This document shows positions 14,401-27,479 of a stretch of 64,000 nucleotides of DNA, piece by piece. This DNA comes from Ecdyonurus torrentis (Eukaryota > Arthropoda > Insecta > Ephemeroptera > Heptageniidae). The DNA lies in NCBI GenBank assembly GCA_949318235.1, contig OX439136.1:13881890-13945889 (forward strand), in the 5' to 3' direction. Position numbers and translations under genes: made by a program. The notes beneath the pieces were generated by a model that was not told the origin of the DNA, searched no databases, and worked only from the letters and a program-made list of their open reading frames with translations. Position 1 is the first letter of the stretch. The number at the start of each line of letters is the position of its first letter.

Positions 14401-14854
14401 TTTAACTAAAAAAAAAAAAAAAAAATTATAGAACTTAAGCAAAATTTTGAATAAAACAATGTTAAATATTTACTAGTAATGAATCATTAACTTTTTTTTT
14501 TTTTTTTTTTTTTTAAACCTTTTTCATCAGTCATGGTATCTAAGGTATAACTTTATCATTTCATCATTTAATTTACTCAAAACACTACTGATCTCACAAC
14601 ATTTACATTGTTATTGATATTGATATTATATTACACAATATTATTTTTACATTAATATTATTATTAGCTTAACAAATATTAGCATTACAATTATATAAAC
14701 AAATAATATAATATGAATAACCAAACAACTTGAAAAAGTTTGAAATTTCACAGAGTAAACTTTATATTTTCATTCCGAAGAGAGAAGAAGAAAAAAAAAA
14801 TAGAATACAAATATATTCAGTTGGTTTGGCTTACATATTAAACTTACTATTCAT

Positions 14855-14956
<102 letters not shown>

Positions 14957-15601
14957 TATTGTATATAAAGTTGGACGCAAAGCAATTTGAATCCTCAAAT
15001 GGACTGACAGAGTAAAGAAACGTAATGAAAAACGTCACTCTTCTTTTATTTTATATTTTTTTCTTGTTAATTTAACAAAAGAGAGGAACAAAAAAATATA
15101 TACATATATATATGTATACACGACAGACAAAGCCATATATATATATAATATAGTATATAAGAAGAGTATATTACTATAGTGTTGTATAAGAATGTTATGT
15201 ACTTTTTTTTTCTTTTCCTTTTTTTTTTTTTTTTTTTTTTCAGAATATCCAATTTCAACAATTAGCATTTTTTTAGATTATAAACTCCTTTTTTTATGTA
15301 TATTATCTTTTTTTTTTTTTTTTTTTTTTTAATAAATTTATTTTTTTGTTGTGTAATTTAAAAACATAGAAATGCAAAATAGGGAATTTCATTTATTCTC
15401 TCTCTCCCGACTCATATTACTTTTCTTTTTTTTGAGTAGCTTGATAACTTGATGAATATATTTGAAATTCACATTGGCTGATTATTTTTAGTCATACCAC
15501 ATTTTTTTCCATGCCAGTAAATCACGCAAACTAATTTTCCATTGTATAAATATATTTTATATAATATACGTACTAAAAATATTGCGTTTAAAAATCGTCA
15601 C

Positions 15602-15602
<1 letters not shown>

Positions 15603-15632
<30 letters not shown>
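15603..15632. repeat. Poly(A), 30 bases
   Basis: A homopolymer not preceded by a recognisable retroposon body. Confidence 0.9.
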
Positions 15633-15633
<1 letters not shown>

Positions 15634-15706
15634 AGAATATAACTTTGAATAATTGTCAACTTACAAAATAACGAAAACATGCACTTTAGATTTTTCATCC
15701 TTGGTA

Positions 15707-15708
<2 letters not shown>

Positions 15709-15789
<81 letters not shown>

Positions 15790-15841
15790 TTCTCTCTCTC
15801 TCTATTTCTCTCTCTCTCTCTCTATTTCTCTCTCTCTCTCC
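15709..15841. repeat. (TC)n microsatellite, about 133 bp
   Basis: TC array with three regularly spaced TATTTC interruptions in its second half (from 15787), suggesting duplication of an interrupted unit. Confidence 0.95.
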
Positions 15842-17489
15842 TTTCATAATTGATTTTAAAAAATACTCATATATTCAGAGTTGTGATTCTAACTGTTATA
15901 GATAATTTTTCAATCATAATAAGAACCTTTCCTAAATAAATATACAGTATGTACTGAATATCCGTAACTTATAATAATAATATTTTTTTCTTTTATCATT
16001 TACCTATTTTGGTTTGTGTATGTATACATTAAAATATAATATTATATAAAATTCATATTAAAATCACTTTCATCATAATCTATTGCTATTCGAAAAGAAT
16101 AATAATAATAAAAATCTATTGTTTTTCTACATCATATTAAACATAAAAAGCTTCAAAAAATTCTCTTTGTCAGCTAAAAAAGTTCATATCAGATTTTTTT
16201 TCCCGATGAAGAGTTATTTGTTATGCATCAGTAAATTTTTTTCTCTTTCAGACTTTTTTTTTTCATCATTATTCTCATTTTACAATATTGAATTTTTTTT
16301 GTTAATGCACAATTTAAAATGTTAAAAATTGAAAAAAAAAAACTCGTTTCAGTTACATTGTTTAAAAAAAATGTATATATTATATCAATACTTATTGTAG
16401 CGTAAAATTATGAACGATCATAAAAATATCAATGTTTAAATTTTTTTATTGTTCAACATGATTTTTTTTGTCATAAAAATAAATGTAGTAACATAATGTT
16501 GATTTAAATTATTTGCATATATTTTCATGATGATGTATTTCAGTTTGAGTTTATTCTAGTGGAAAAAAAATCTAATTAAAAAAATAATTGTAAGTGACGT
16601 GAATGATATGATGTGATGTAATCAATTATGCTGTATGTATGCAACAAAAATAATAATTATAAACTGTGCAAAAAAAAAATAATAATAATAATAAAAAAAA
16701 AATTTGGGATACTTTATTTTTTGATACATACATTTTGCATAAAATAGCAAATCTTCACATTATAATGAAACAATGAATATATATATATTTATATATATGT
16801 CTTTCATTAATGATATGGCATTAGTATACATAATTTTTAATATTGTGTGATGTTAAAAGATGTACTGTATAAAAACTAGGGCTAAACTTTCAAAAAATAA
16901 AAAAATCCATAAGAAAACGCCGATAATTTCAATGGAAAAATATATTTTCAGAATCAATAATAAAAACAAGCACTTTTAGATATAGTATTTAAAATTCGTA
17001 ATATAAAATTATTTCATATTGCGTATTAGACCGGTTCCACTCATATTTAAGAGCCACAATTTTGTTAACGAATACACCAGGCCAGCATAAGAAAGACTTT
17101 ATATTTATTATATTATATAGTTTTTTTTTAAACAGCAAACTAAGCTTCAAACCTCAGTATATTTCTAGGTTATAATAAGCTAGAAGAATATGAGAAAAAT
17201 GCTTACAGTCAAAATTAACTTTTATATTTGCGACAACAGAGGAAAAAAATTGTTTACCATTATGCTGGACAGTGTATTAAGCACCACAAACATGGCAACA
17301 AAGCGAAAAAGGATGTGCAATGGGTCTGTGTCTGTACATTACAATATTAACATGAAACGTGTACAAATACTTACATTTTGACAACTTATAATTTCAAATC
17401 ATTTTACTTCCCATACTTTCATGAAGTTTAATGAAGATTATCGGTTTAAAAAATCCAAACTCTTAAAAACACGTATGTCTATAGTAGTC

Positions 17490-17650
17490 CTATGACTAAT
17501 AAACTGTTTTGAAGCCGACTTAAAGCAATTTCGGTCACATCCGCTTCCGTTTCTACTTACTACGCATGTGCAGTACATCGAAACGGAAGCGGATGTGAGC
17601 GAATTCACTTAAAGTCGGCCTCAAAACAGTTGTTCCTTTATTAGTCATGA
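17490..17650. mobile_element. MITE family B, copy 1
   Basis: Near-perfect hairpin. Ends TATGACTAATAA and TTATTAGTCAT enclose inverted AACTGTTTTGAAGCCGACTT, then inverted CACATCCGCTTCCGTTT, around the centre TACTACGCATGTGCAGTAC. Copies at 31256 and 55548 share all these blocks. At about 160 bp with no coding capacity it is a classic MITE. The CpG-containing core stands out from the AT-rich flanks. Confidence 0.85.
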
Positions 17651-18817
17651 AACAGTGCAGTAAAAAATCTGTGGAAAAAAAATTCTTCCCCGTAACTCCC
17701 CATAAGCGTCTAGTTAGCTTTAACGACGCGCAATACTGATTAAGTTCGTATTCAATATTAAAGTATACAATTATATAGTATACTCAACAATAAGACTGTC
17801 AACCTAATATATTGTGGTTGAAATATCATGACACATTTCTTTACAATATTTATAATTATTTTTATAAAAAATAAATAAATAAATATAAATATAAATTAAA
17901 ATAATATATTTATTAATAAAACTACAAACTTATTATAATAATACAATAAAAAGATTTATAAATTTGACGTAAAAGATAAAGTAATTGTTAACTTAACTTG
18001 ACAATTGATAAATAGGTTTTACTTTTGTTTAGCTACTACTTTTTGTCTTGCTTTTAAAAGAGGTAAAAAAAGCTTGTAAGTAAAGGATTTAAAGCTATTG
18101 GTGTGTTGTTTTTGTATGTTATTCCAGCAGTGATTTGCTATTCTCTATACACAGTTTAGATAAAGATATATACAAAAAAAAAACTTCACGTTAATCCCTA
18201 GGTTAGTAGATTGAGATACTGTCGGTTATATTTAACAACAAAATTTCTTAACCCCCCCCCCCTTTTTTTTCCTAATTCTTTTTCTTCTAGTCTTATTACT
18301 TAAATGGATATATTGTTGAAGTCTAATCGTTGAATGCTTTACTATTTATTTATGAGTGAATATAATCAATTACACTTACAAATATGACTTGGTTCATTAA
18401 CTAAATAAATATTATTACATTTTCAAAGCTTCATTAAAGTTTCAAATTAAAAAGGAAAAAATAATCATAATAATAATTATCTATAAATTTGTTGCATTTT
18501 TTTTGTTCTTTAGTGCATTGAAATAAATCTTTTACGTAGTTTTATGAAAATGGGGATGGGCGGGTAAAGCATTTATTAGTAGTATTAACTATTTAGTAAT
18601 ATATATTATAATAACTTACTAAGCACTAAGGCATATAATATTATGTAGTTTAAGGTTATAGTTATTTAATAAATACTTTTAATAAAAATAATGACAGAAA
18701 AAATGGTTCTAAATGAATCTACCCCCCCTTCAATCCCCCCGCCCCCCCCCACACCTGCCCGCTACATTTTAATAACTCTATATATTATAATTATAGTTAC
18801 GAATGTTGCGATGATCT

Positions 18818-18990
18818 AATAATAATAAACGGCTTTTATTGGGCGAAATCAGGCGTACAACCTCTCAATTTAACCCAACTGTTTTACAGTACAGTCAGTT
18901 ACAATAAATAGTTAGAAATGTTAGACATGTTATGTTAAATATGATTTAAAACAAATTATATTAGTAATAATTTTAATTATGATAGTAATT
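18818..18990 (-). mobile_element. Possible LINE 3' end (weak)
   Basis: On the minus strand the sequence reads TTTCGCCCAATAAAAGCCGT and runs into a (TTA)n-like tract, which resembles the end of a LINE 3' untranslated region. The G+C content around 18835-18910 is above the surroundings. I find no coding remnant on its 5' side (higher coordinates). The call rests on tail resemblance only. Confidence 0.25.
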
Positions 18991-19507
18991 CTATAATAGT
19001 AAAATATGTAGTCAAGCTTGGACTCTAATATGTAAAAGTTGCTAGAAAATTAACAAAATTAATAGCATAAACCTAAATGCGGAAATAAAAAGACAACAAA
19101 AAGAAAAAAGACATGATAGAGAAGATGTCTAATAAAATTAATTAATCTTATAATTTATTTTCTAAAACAAAAGAGTTATTCCAGCTGAAAAAAATATAAC
19201 CAAACTTTTTTTTTTTTGTGTGTATGTGCTTCTTAAATAATTTTTTTAGCCATCTTGATCGACTTGTTTTCCGCTGACGTGTTCCAAAAAAAGTTACAAA
19301 ACCTTTGGTTAAAGGGAGAAAGGGAATAAAGAATAAAAAGAAAAGATCTTGAAAAGCGACTGTAAATCTTTGATAAACATAACTTTATATATATATTTTT
19401 TTTCTTCTTTTTTCTTTCGTTAACGTATAAGATCTGAAAAACTTTTTTCTTCACTATTGCATAGAAAAAGATGTAAAGGTCGATTTGTTACGATAGAATG
19501 AATTGAT

Positions 19508-19609
<102 letters not shown>

Positions 19610-20740
19610 CGGTATAAAGGTAGTTTTAGAAATGAAGTTTTTCCTTTTAACTTCGTCTTTTCTCTCTCTCATTTTCTTATTGCTATTGATATCGGAAAAT
19701 ATTCATTTTTTTTTTCATCTATATTTGTATTTATTTATAAAGATTTATTTTGCTGTATACTTGTACTACTTCATGTTTTGAAAAGGAAATATAAACTTTT
19801 TTATTTATTTATTTTTTTTTTTTGAGGTGAGTATTTCTGCCACACGTCTAGAAAAAATATGTAATACCATAGTAATAAGATATTAAAAAAGTTTATTATC
19901 TACGTATTACGTAGATACGTAGATTACGTATTACAAATAATGGCCATATTATATGTCTTAAATTATTAAATCTAAAAATCCAAAATGCATTTACTTTTAT
20001 AAACTCAATAATAGTAATATATTATCGTTTGATTAAACATTTAATATTATAATTTATAAATTAACTGATTGAAATGGAATTATTGACATCATATTTAATT
20101 GTAAATTTGTGTTCAATTGTTCATAAAACATTTACATTCAAGTCAGATTACTTTTCACAGGTAATAACTATTAAACCGCGAGACCAAATATGAAATTATA
20201 TAATATAGTAATCTGAAACGTTTTATTTAAAATACGGAGGATTTTAAAACTAAATAATATTATAATTCAATATATATTTTTTACTAATATTTAAAATAAT
20301 TAATTTTTACAAATTATTTCAGAATCATTGAACTATAGTATATAATAGGCTTGGGAAATTAATTGAGAATAAAGTGTATTATGGAAAACAAGAAAATGTA
20401 ATTTAAGTTTCCATGCTACGTAATTGGATTATAACTTGCATTCATTGCCTAATTTCAAATAATGTTACAGAAATTCATATTTAAATGCAATTATATATAA
20501 AGTTTGAATAATACGCTATTACTGGTTTTATAATTATCTTAATTATTAAATTAATCAATAATTCAACTTATTAATGTACGATTTTTATGTCTTATATAAA
20601 GTAAATTTTTATCCGTTTTGCAGTGAAAAATATAAAATAAAGAACTGTGAGGAATTTTGTAGTTAAAGAATTTTTAATATTAGTAAAGAAAATCATTGGT
20701 TCATATATCTCAATTAGTTACTGTTATTTTCGTTTTTTTC

Positions 20741-20741
<1 letters not shown>

Positions 20742-20776
<35 letters not shown>
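20742..20776. repeat. Poly(T), 35 bases
   Basis: A long T run. On the minus strand it could be a retroposon tail, but no element body is recognisable on the side above 20776. Confidence 0.9.
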
Positions 20777-20780
<4 letters not shown>

Positions 20781-21479
20781 TTCTAAAATATTCAAAATTC
20801 TCTCCCTCATTTGATTAAAAGTAAACTTACTATAGTTATAAAACATATTTTATTTTAACATAATGTATTTAATGCCATGAACACCTTTAATCATTTTTTT
20901 TTACAATGAACTTAAAAAGCATAAATATAATAAATTACTATACTATACAATATATCAAATATGATGTTTCAATGTAAAAGAAAACTACGATTTATTTTGT
21001 GTTATAATTTACACTGCTATTCATCCCCATTTTCATCCCCTACTTTTATGCAATTCTAAAAGTCCAATCGTATCAAAAACTCTGACGTCATTTTATTGCT
21101 ATACCAACTAAATCGTAAAATTTACTGCGAAAAAACAAACGTTTCCTTTTTATTTTTTATCCGAGCATTGTTATTACTTTTTTTTTTCTTTTCCTAGTTT
21201 AATTTTAAGATAGATATTTTATAATAAAAGGTCTGTGTGTTTTTGTTTTTTTATATCTCTTGCATCTGCCTCGTGCTAATTTAGTTTTTGCTGGGTCTAA
21301 AATAATGCATTTTATTACGACGATCGTCTTTCATCTGTATTGCCTACCAATTTTAATTATTTCATAACATGAAACTTTTTTATTATATTATGTATATTTT
21401 CATTTTCAGGATACTTGTATTTGTATGTTTTAGGAAATCATATTGTACAGAAAATTTTGTTTTCAATCAGTCTGACTCT

Positions 21480-21634
<155 letters not shown>

Positions 21635-21823
21635 ATTTAATTGAACGGATGGTAATGTAATACATAAACATAACATAAAAAATTAACAAGTTATTACAAG
21701 TCTATAATAAAAGAAAGTTAATATAAAGGTGTAACGTTAAAATTTTTTATTTTTTAATTTTGAACACGTAATTTATTTTATTTATATTTATCAGATAAGT
21801 AATTTTATTTTTAACAATAATAC

Positions 21824-21854
<31 letters not shown>

Positions 21855-22096
21855 GTAAAAAAAGTGTCAATATTGAAGTTTTTATTTTCTAAGGTTTACT
21901 TGTTGTTTTTAGTGAGTATAGTATATGTTGTTAAAGTAAAATAAATTTTATAGTAGTTTGAAGCTAAAAAAAAAAAAAAAAGTAATACATAGAGTTAACG
22001 TGTTCTTTCTCTCCTTTCTTATATTACCTGTGAAAAGTAATCTGACTTGAATGTAAATGTTTTAGGAACAATTGAACACAAATTTACAACTTTTCT

Positions 22097-22100
<4 letters not shown>

Positions 22101-22176
<76 letters not shown>
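22101..22176. repeat. (TC)n microsatellite, about 76 bp
   Basis: A perfect TC array; a pyrimidine-rich flank continues to about 22285. Confidence 0.95.
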
Positions 22177-22179
<3 letters not shown>

Positions 22180-23309
22180 TTTCCACTTAAATTTGCAATT
22201 TTCTTTCCTTCAATTTCTTTTTTATTTACTTTCAACTTTATTCCCATCTCATTTCAATTGTTATCTCTCTTCTCTCTATCTCTTTTTTATTTTAAACATC
22301 ATTTTATATAATTTAATGTAAATAATAAACGTATTTTAATGGTATTTCGATTAATGGTAATGTTTACTATATAATATTTCTTAAAAATAAATAAAAACAA
22401 ATTTAAATTTACGACAATTTATAATGAAAAATATACTCATTATAAATTACAAAAGAATTTATTATTTAAAAATTCTCTTCTTTTTTTTCTGTCTTACTTT
22501 TTAATGTAAATATAATAAAAATTTCAATATTTTTCCATTTAAAATGAATAAAAGTTTTTTAACGTTAAACAATTATCAATTTGGAAGAAAAAAAAACTTT
22601 CTTTACATTTTTTTTTATTATTATTTGAAACGTTCTGGAGCTTTTTAATATATAATTAAAAGTTTCGAAAGTGTTTATACTTTGTATTATTATTCATTAA
22701 AAAAAAAAGTTTATTTTTCCCGTAATTAAAAGAAGTTTTAGAAATTTTCATTATTTTATTTTACTCTCAATTTTTAACTAAATTTTTCCTGCTACATTAT
22801 TTGAATAATAATTAAAAAATAATTCAAAACGTTTTGTAATATTAAAGCAAAATGTAAGAATGAACGGTATATATCCGTCGTACAATGGAGAAATAAAAAT
22901 GGAAAAACTGTAATGTTTTTTATTCCGTTGACGTTAAAAATTATAGTAAGTTCATTCTTGAATTTCGAGTTATATATTATAACACTTTTTATTTTAAAAT
23001 TTTCTCTTTTGACATTTCAATTTCTAGTATTCTGAGAGGAAAAAAAAACCGTTTATTATATATATATTTATTGTATAAATTTATTATTGTAACTTGTAAA
23101 GAACATTTTTCGTACGTATTAATTGCTTTTAATGAATTAAAATGTTAAATTATAAAAAAAAAATCATTTTGGAGTGTATGTTTATCATATTATAATATAA
23201 ATGTTAATTCAAATCAAACAAAATTTATGAATAATATTAAACTCTTGTCAGTCATAGAATATTTTATTTGTATTTTTCCAGAAAATACAATATTATTTAC
23301 CAAAATAGT

Positions 23310-23589
23310 ATTGAAATTTGATTCTCTATCCAAAGCCCTTCATAGTATATTTTGCTTTACACTTTCTGATAAAGCTGTAACATTTATTTATTTATTTTTT
23401 TGGGGAATAATTATCGGCAATTCTTGGAGTAACATCTACATAACTAAAAAAATACTTGCAATGCTCTTTTGAAATAAACTTCCAAAATACATCAGAGAAA
23501 TAAATGAATTGTATTTATTTAAATCCAAGCTAAAGCTATTTCTACTAAATTTAGATATTCAATATAAAATTTCATTCTTGAAAAAATAA
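23310..23589 (+). pseudogene. Decayed non-LTR reverse transcriptase, C-terminal remnant
   Basis: Two frames match the end of a LINE reverse transcriptase. Around 23380-23460 the translation reads WGIIIGNSWSNIYITKKIL, the thumb motif usually seen as YGIIIWGNS followed by QKK-type residues, with small indels. At 23476-23589 it reads KLPKYIREINELYLFKSKLK and continues to a TAA at 23587-23589. This is the family's terminal WN-LP block followed by an FK-LK helix. The codon two before it is TGA (23470-23472), where Trp is expected, so a point mutation probably made the stop. The segment between thumb and WNKLP is mostly deleted. It is a dead copy and differs from the reverse transcriptase at 35 kb. 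Confidence 0.6.
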
Positions 23590-23732
23590 TTTAGATTTCA
23601 CAGACCCCCCATTATAAATACTTTCACTTATAAAAATATGAAGTTTTAGTTTTTTAATCTATCTTAAATGAGACAAGTATTGTATGTTAAAAATATCTTG
23701 TTTGAAGATGAATAAACTGATTTGATTTGATT
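23310..23732 (+). mobile_element. LINE 3' end remnant with (TTGAT)n tail
   Basis: The decayed reverse transcriptase is followed by about 120 bases of 3' untranslated sequence. It ends with AATAAACTGATTTGATTTGA at about 23711-23732. Short tandem tails of this type, rather than poly(A), are characteristic of CR1/L2/Daphne-like LINE 3' ends. The tail position relative to the stop codon supports reading both as one element. The upstream boundary is unknown. Confidence 0.55.
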
Positions 23733-24195
23733 CTACATAATCAAATTCAAAACAGTTTTGAATCTTATTTATATATACATAATATAGTGAAGTTAGAAAA
23801 AAAATAGCGTGAAAGAATTAACTACGACTTTTGATGTTTTACCCTTTCGTGTGAAGATTTGCTTGGATTCCCTTATTTTTTAAATATTCATCAATGTAAA
23901 TTATATTGAAGGGAAAAAAAATGCATTAATAAATGAAGCAATAAAAAATATACATGGCTATAAAATGCATAATTTCATCCTACGTATAATAATAATAAAA
24001 AGAACTAAAAGATGAATTATCTTGCGTAATTTGTAATAATATATGACGTTGAAAGTTGAAAAATTAATTATTTTATGTATTTTTCTTCCTCATTTCCATA
24101 AAAATATAATTAATAATATTAAAATAGAATATATAATGGAGAGATGGAAAAAAATATTTGGTATAACGTTATAAGGATAAAAAAATTTACATAAG

Positions 24196-24238
<43 letters not shown>

Positions 24239-25296
24239 CTGGTCAAAGATTGATTACCTGAGAACTTCTAAAAAAAAAAAAAACTTTCTTGATTAAATTG
24301 ATTTGAGACTTGAAAAACAAAACTCATTTAAAATATGAATGAAACCGGAAGTAAAAATATATATATAAATCAAACCGGAATAGATTTCTATAACATAAAT
24401 TTATACATGGGTAAAGTTTATTTCAATTTAGTTTTGATTTCATTGAATATAATTTTCAAAATCAATTTTTATATTTCATTTCCGGTTTATAAAATTTATA
24501 TTGATTATACTATACTTAAGTTTATATAACATGAAAAAAAATATATATATTTTTTTTCCACGCTTGAGGCTTTCGTGTCATATTTTTAATCAACGTTGTC
24601 GCCAGAAAGTTGTTCTTAATCAATCAAATGTCAATGTCGTTTAGTATCTTTTTTTCTTCAGGCTTCAACCATGTGGCATACTTTACTCGTCTCTTTCGTT
24701 CTCATTTTTTTTTAATATAATTTTTTCACAACTTTTCATCCTATTATAGGACCTATTTTTAACTTTCAAAAAAAAAAAAAAAGACAATGCTTTTAGTTTA
24801 AATTAATACTTTCTACACAAAGAATAAGGATTTGAAAGACAAAAGAACAGAAAGAGAGCTTATTTTTCTCTTTTTCTTGTAATCTTCGTATTACATTTTT
24901 TAATTGGAATTTTCGAAAGATATGGATGTTAAAAGAATTTAATTCTGTGTGAATGAAATCTGAAAAATAATTTTTTAGAATTTATTGTTTTAATTTTAAA
25001 TATTAATTATATACTTTGAATACATATTATACAGTATATTTTAATGTTGGTAGTTTTAGAAGTTTACATTGATATACTGAAAATGTTTTTTAATACGTAT
25101 TTAATTACAATTATCAATGTAACTACTAATTGTTCTTTCTCTTTATGTTACAGGTAAGAAAAGGATCCATCATCCATTTAATTACACGCGAACTCTCACT
25201 CTTAGAAAGTTGGTTTGTAACAAACAGAAAAAGCTTTTTTTTGTTCTTCTTTAATTTCAAAACTTATCTTTAAAATTGCTGAATTTTATTTCACGT

Positions 25297-25687
25297 ATAA
25301 GGTAACCGACTTGGACCAGAAATCGTTAAAAGTGGAAGTTCGTATATTTTCACAATAATTCTTTGTACACTCTTAATTTCCATCAAAACAAACACTATAA
25401 TTTTCACATAAAATTGAGTATATTTAAAAAAATGTTTTATTGTTCCGTAATAAGTTTTAATAATATTTTTAATGATAAAAAAAATTAAAACTAAAATTTG
25501 ACGCTAAAATTGGAATTTCCACATTTGCATGTAATCTTTAAAGTGGAATAAGTTAAGTATTTGATCGTGTTTTCACATATTTGACGTAGCTAAACTTTGG
25601 AGGAAAATTTAATCTTTACTTACTTAGTGTGAATATTATAATTCACGACCGTCTAGTTTGCGAGATATCAGGCGGTCACCTACTCCC
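25297..25687. mobile_element. piggyBac-like repeat family I, copy 1
   Basis: The right end GCGGTCACCTACTCCC (25672-25687) resembles the GGTACCCTACTCCC end of the 55 kb TTAA element, and the left TAAGGTAACCGAC may be its partner. Interior blocks AGTATTTGATCGTGTTTTCA, CACAATAATTCTTTG and GCGAGATATCAGGCGGTCA recur at 51618-51979. The flank after the right end is TTCA, not TTAA, so the target duplication is mutated or my boundary is off. Confidence 0.5.
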
Positions 25688-26111
25688 TTCAATTAATCAA
25701 TGTAAATTTACTAAGAATTCTACTAAAAAAAATACATAAAAATGATAATAATAAAGTACAAAACTTAACATAAAATAGCAATTAACTAATAAATTAAATA
25801 AAAACTTTAATTAATGTGAGAGGCTACAATTTGTATGCTATTTCACGTTTTATAGTGTTTAAAATTAGTATCCTAAAACATAGGCAATTTGTTGAGCATA
25901 TCTGTTGTCCAGGTTGCATAACAATTTAGGATACACAATAAAAAAAATTTTAAAACAGTGTTTACATAATTTAATCCTAAAGATTTTATATTATAATATA
26001 TTATTATTATGAATAATTTATAATAAACTTGTTGACATTATAATAAATATAAATAGTTTATAAAACAATTTAGTAGCTATTAAATGAATGTTTGTAAAGA
26101 GTGTGTGATAC

Positions 26112-26115
<4 letters not shown>

Positions 26116-26186
<71 letters not shown>
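26116..26186. repeat. (AG)n microsatellite, about 71 bp
   Basis: Perfect array preceded by GTGTGTGATACAGAA. Confidence 0.95.
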
Positions 26187-26190
<4 letters not shown>

Positions 26191-26854
26191 ATCAAAGTTT
26201 ATATGGTACAGAAACTAATGAACATTTTTGGTATTTTATTACCTTTTTCTCACTCTTATATACGTAACGTTTAAAAGTCGTTATTACACTTTTGCTATCT
26301 ATTTAATTATCAAAAAGCCTCTCTTTTTTATTATATTTCAACACTTATAAAGTCTCCTTTTTTTTTTTTTTTTTTTTTTTAATTCACATGTATAAAATTT
26401 TATTTACGTATATATAGAAATTTTATCATCATATAAATATAAAAGTTTAGTAACTTTTAAATGATAAAAACTATTTAATGAAGTAAAAGATTTTTATTAT
26501 AAAAATTGAATTTTTAAATTAATTTTCAATCTAAAATTAAATCATAAAAAAAAGGTCATAATATACTTAAGTTTTAGTTTTAAATCAGTGATGCTGATGT
26601 ATACATACATATACATGTCATTACGATTTTTAAACCTATATAGCTATCATAAATAGGCGATTATTCTAAATAAAAAAATATATATACATATAGAGTACAA
26701 TATAATTCATAATTGATACAAAAATAAAATCAATTCTTACATATAATGCAAATATATGTTGAATTTTATTTACAGTTTACTTGCGATGCTTTGAGCATCT
26801 GTAAATAAAATGAAAATATGCTGGTTCTAATATAGTATTAGTTAACCTATGCAC

Positions 26855-26856
<2 letters not shown>

Positions 26857-26928
<72 letters not shown>
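26857..26928. repeat. (CT)n microsatellite, about 72 bp
   Basis: Perfect CT array, 670 bp from the (AG)n array at 26116 and complementary to it. Confidence 0.95.
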
Positions 26929-26935
<7 letters not shown>

Positions 26936-27413
26936 GACTCTAAAAGCTTACAGTCTTAAAGTAAGTTTGTACGAAAAAAAAAAACGTCATATGGCTTAGA
27001 ATTTTAGATTTTTTTTTACGCATTAACTGTCATGATACTTATTTCCCCCCACCCCTCCTCCCACCAAAAAAAAAAAGCTAATCTTATTTTATCCTCTTTC
27101 TTTATCTTATATAAAACCATTTTGATAACATATTCTGTTTGAAAGTAGAACAAACACATATTTTTTTGTCTTGATGTAAAAATATAAAATGTAAATCGTA
27201 TAATTACTAAGTTTTTTTTTGGTACAATAATATATAATTCTGGTATGACTATGACTATGAAAGGAGAGAGAATGTATATAAGTTAATCCAAATATGTCCT
27301 AACACAAGAAAATTTAATGTTTTTTACACTTACTATTACATACATATAACGTTAGTTTAGTTAACATCAGTTAGGGAGAAAGATGTTTGTGTAAAGCTAC
27401 GATAAATATTTGA

Positions 27414-27416
<3 letters not shown>

Positions 27417-27477
<61 letters not shown>
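27417..27477. repeat. (TC)n microsatellite, about 61 bp
   Basis: Perfect array followed by a T run. Confidence 0.95.

Positions 27478-27479
<2 letters not shown>

Noticed and set aside
18240..18780. Poly(C) tracts as telomere or G-quadruplex structure
   Set aside because: Isolated C runs without a repeated telomeric unit; the spacing does not give four regular tracts.
23227..23472. 81-codon frame as an intact small membrane protein
   Set aside because: Its second half matches the thumb of a decayed LINE reverse transcriptase, so hydrophobicity reflects that and AT-rich codons.
25130..25165. Splice acceptor/donor near TTACAGGTAAGAAA as a host exon
   Set aside because: The motif mixes acceptor and donor words with no open frame of convincing composition beside it; likely chance.
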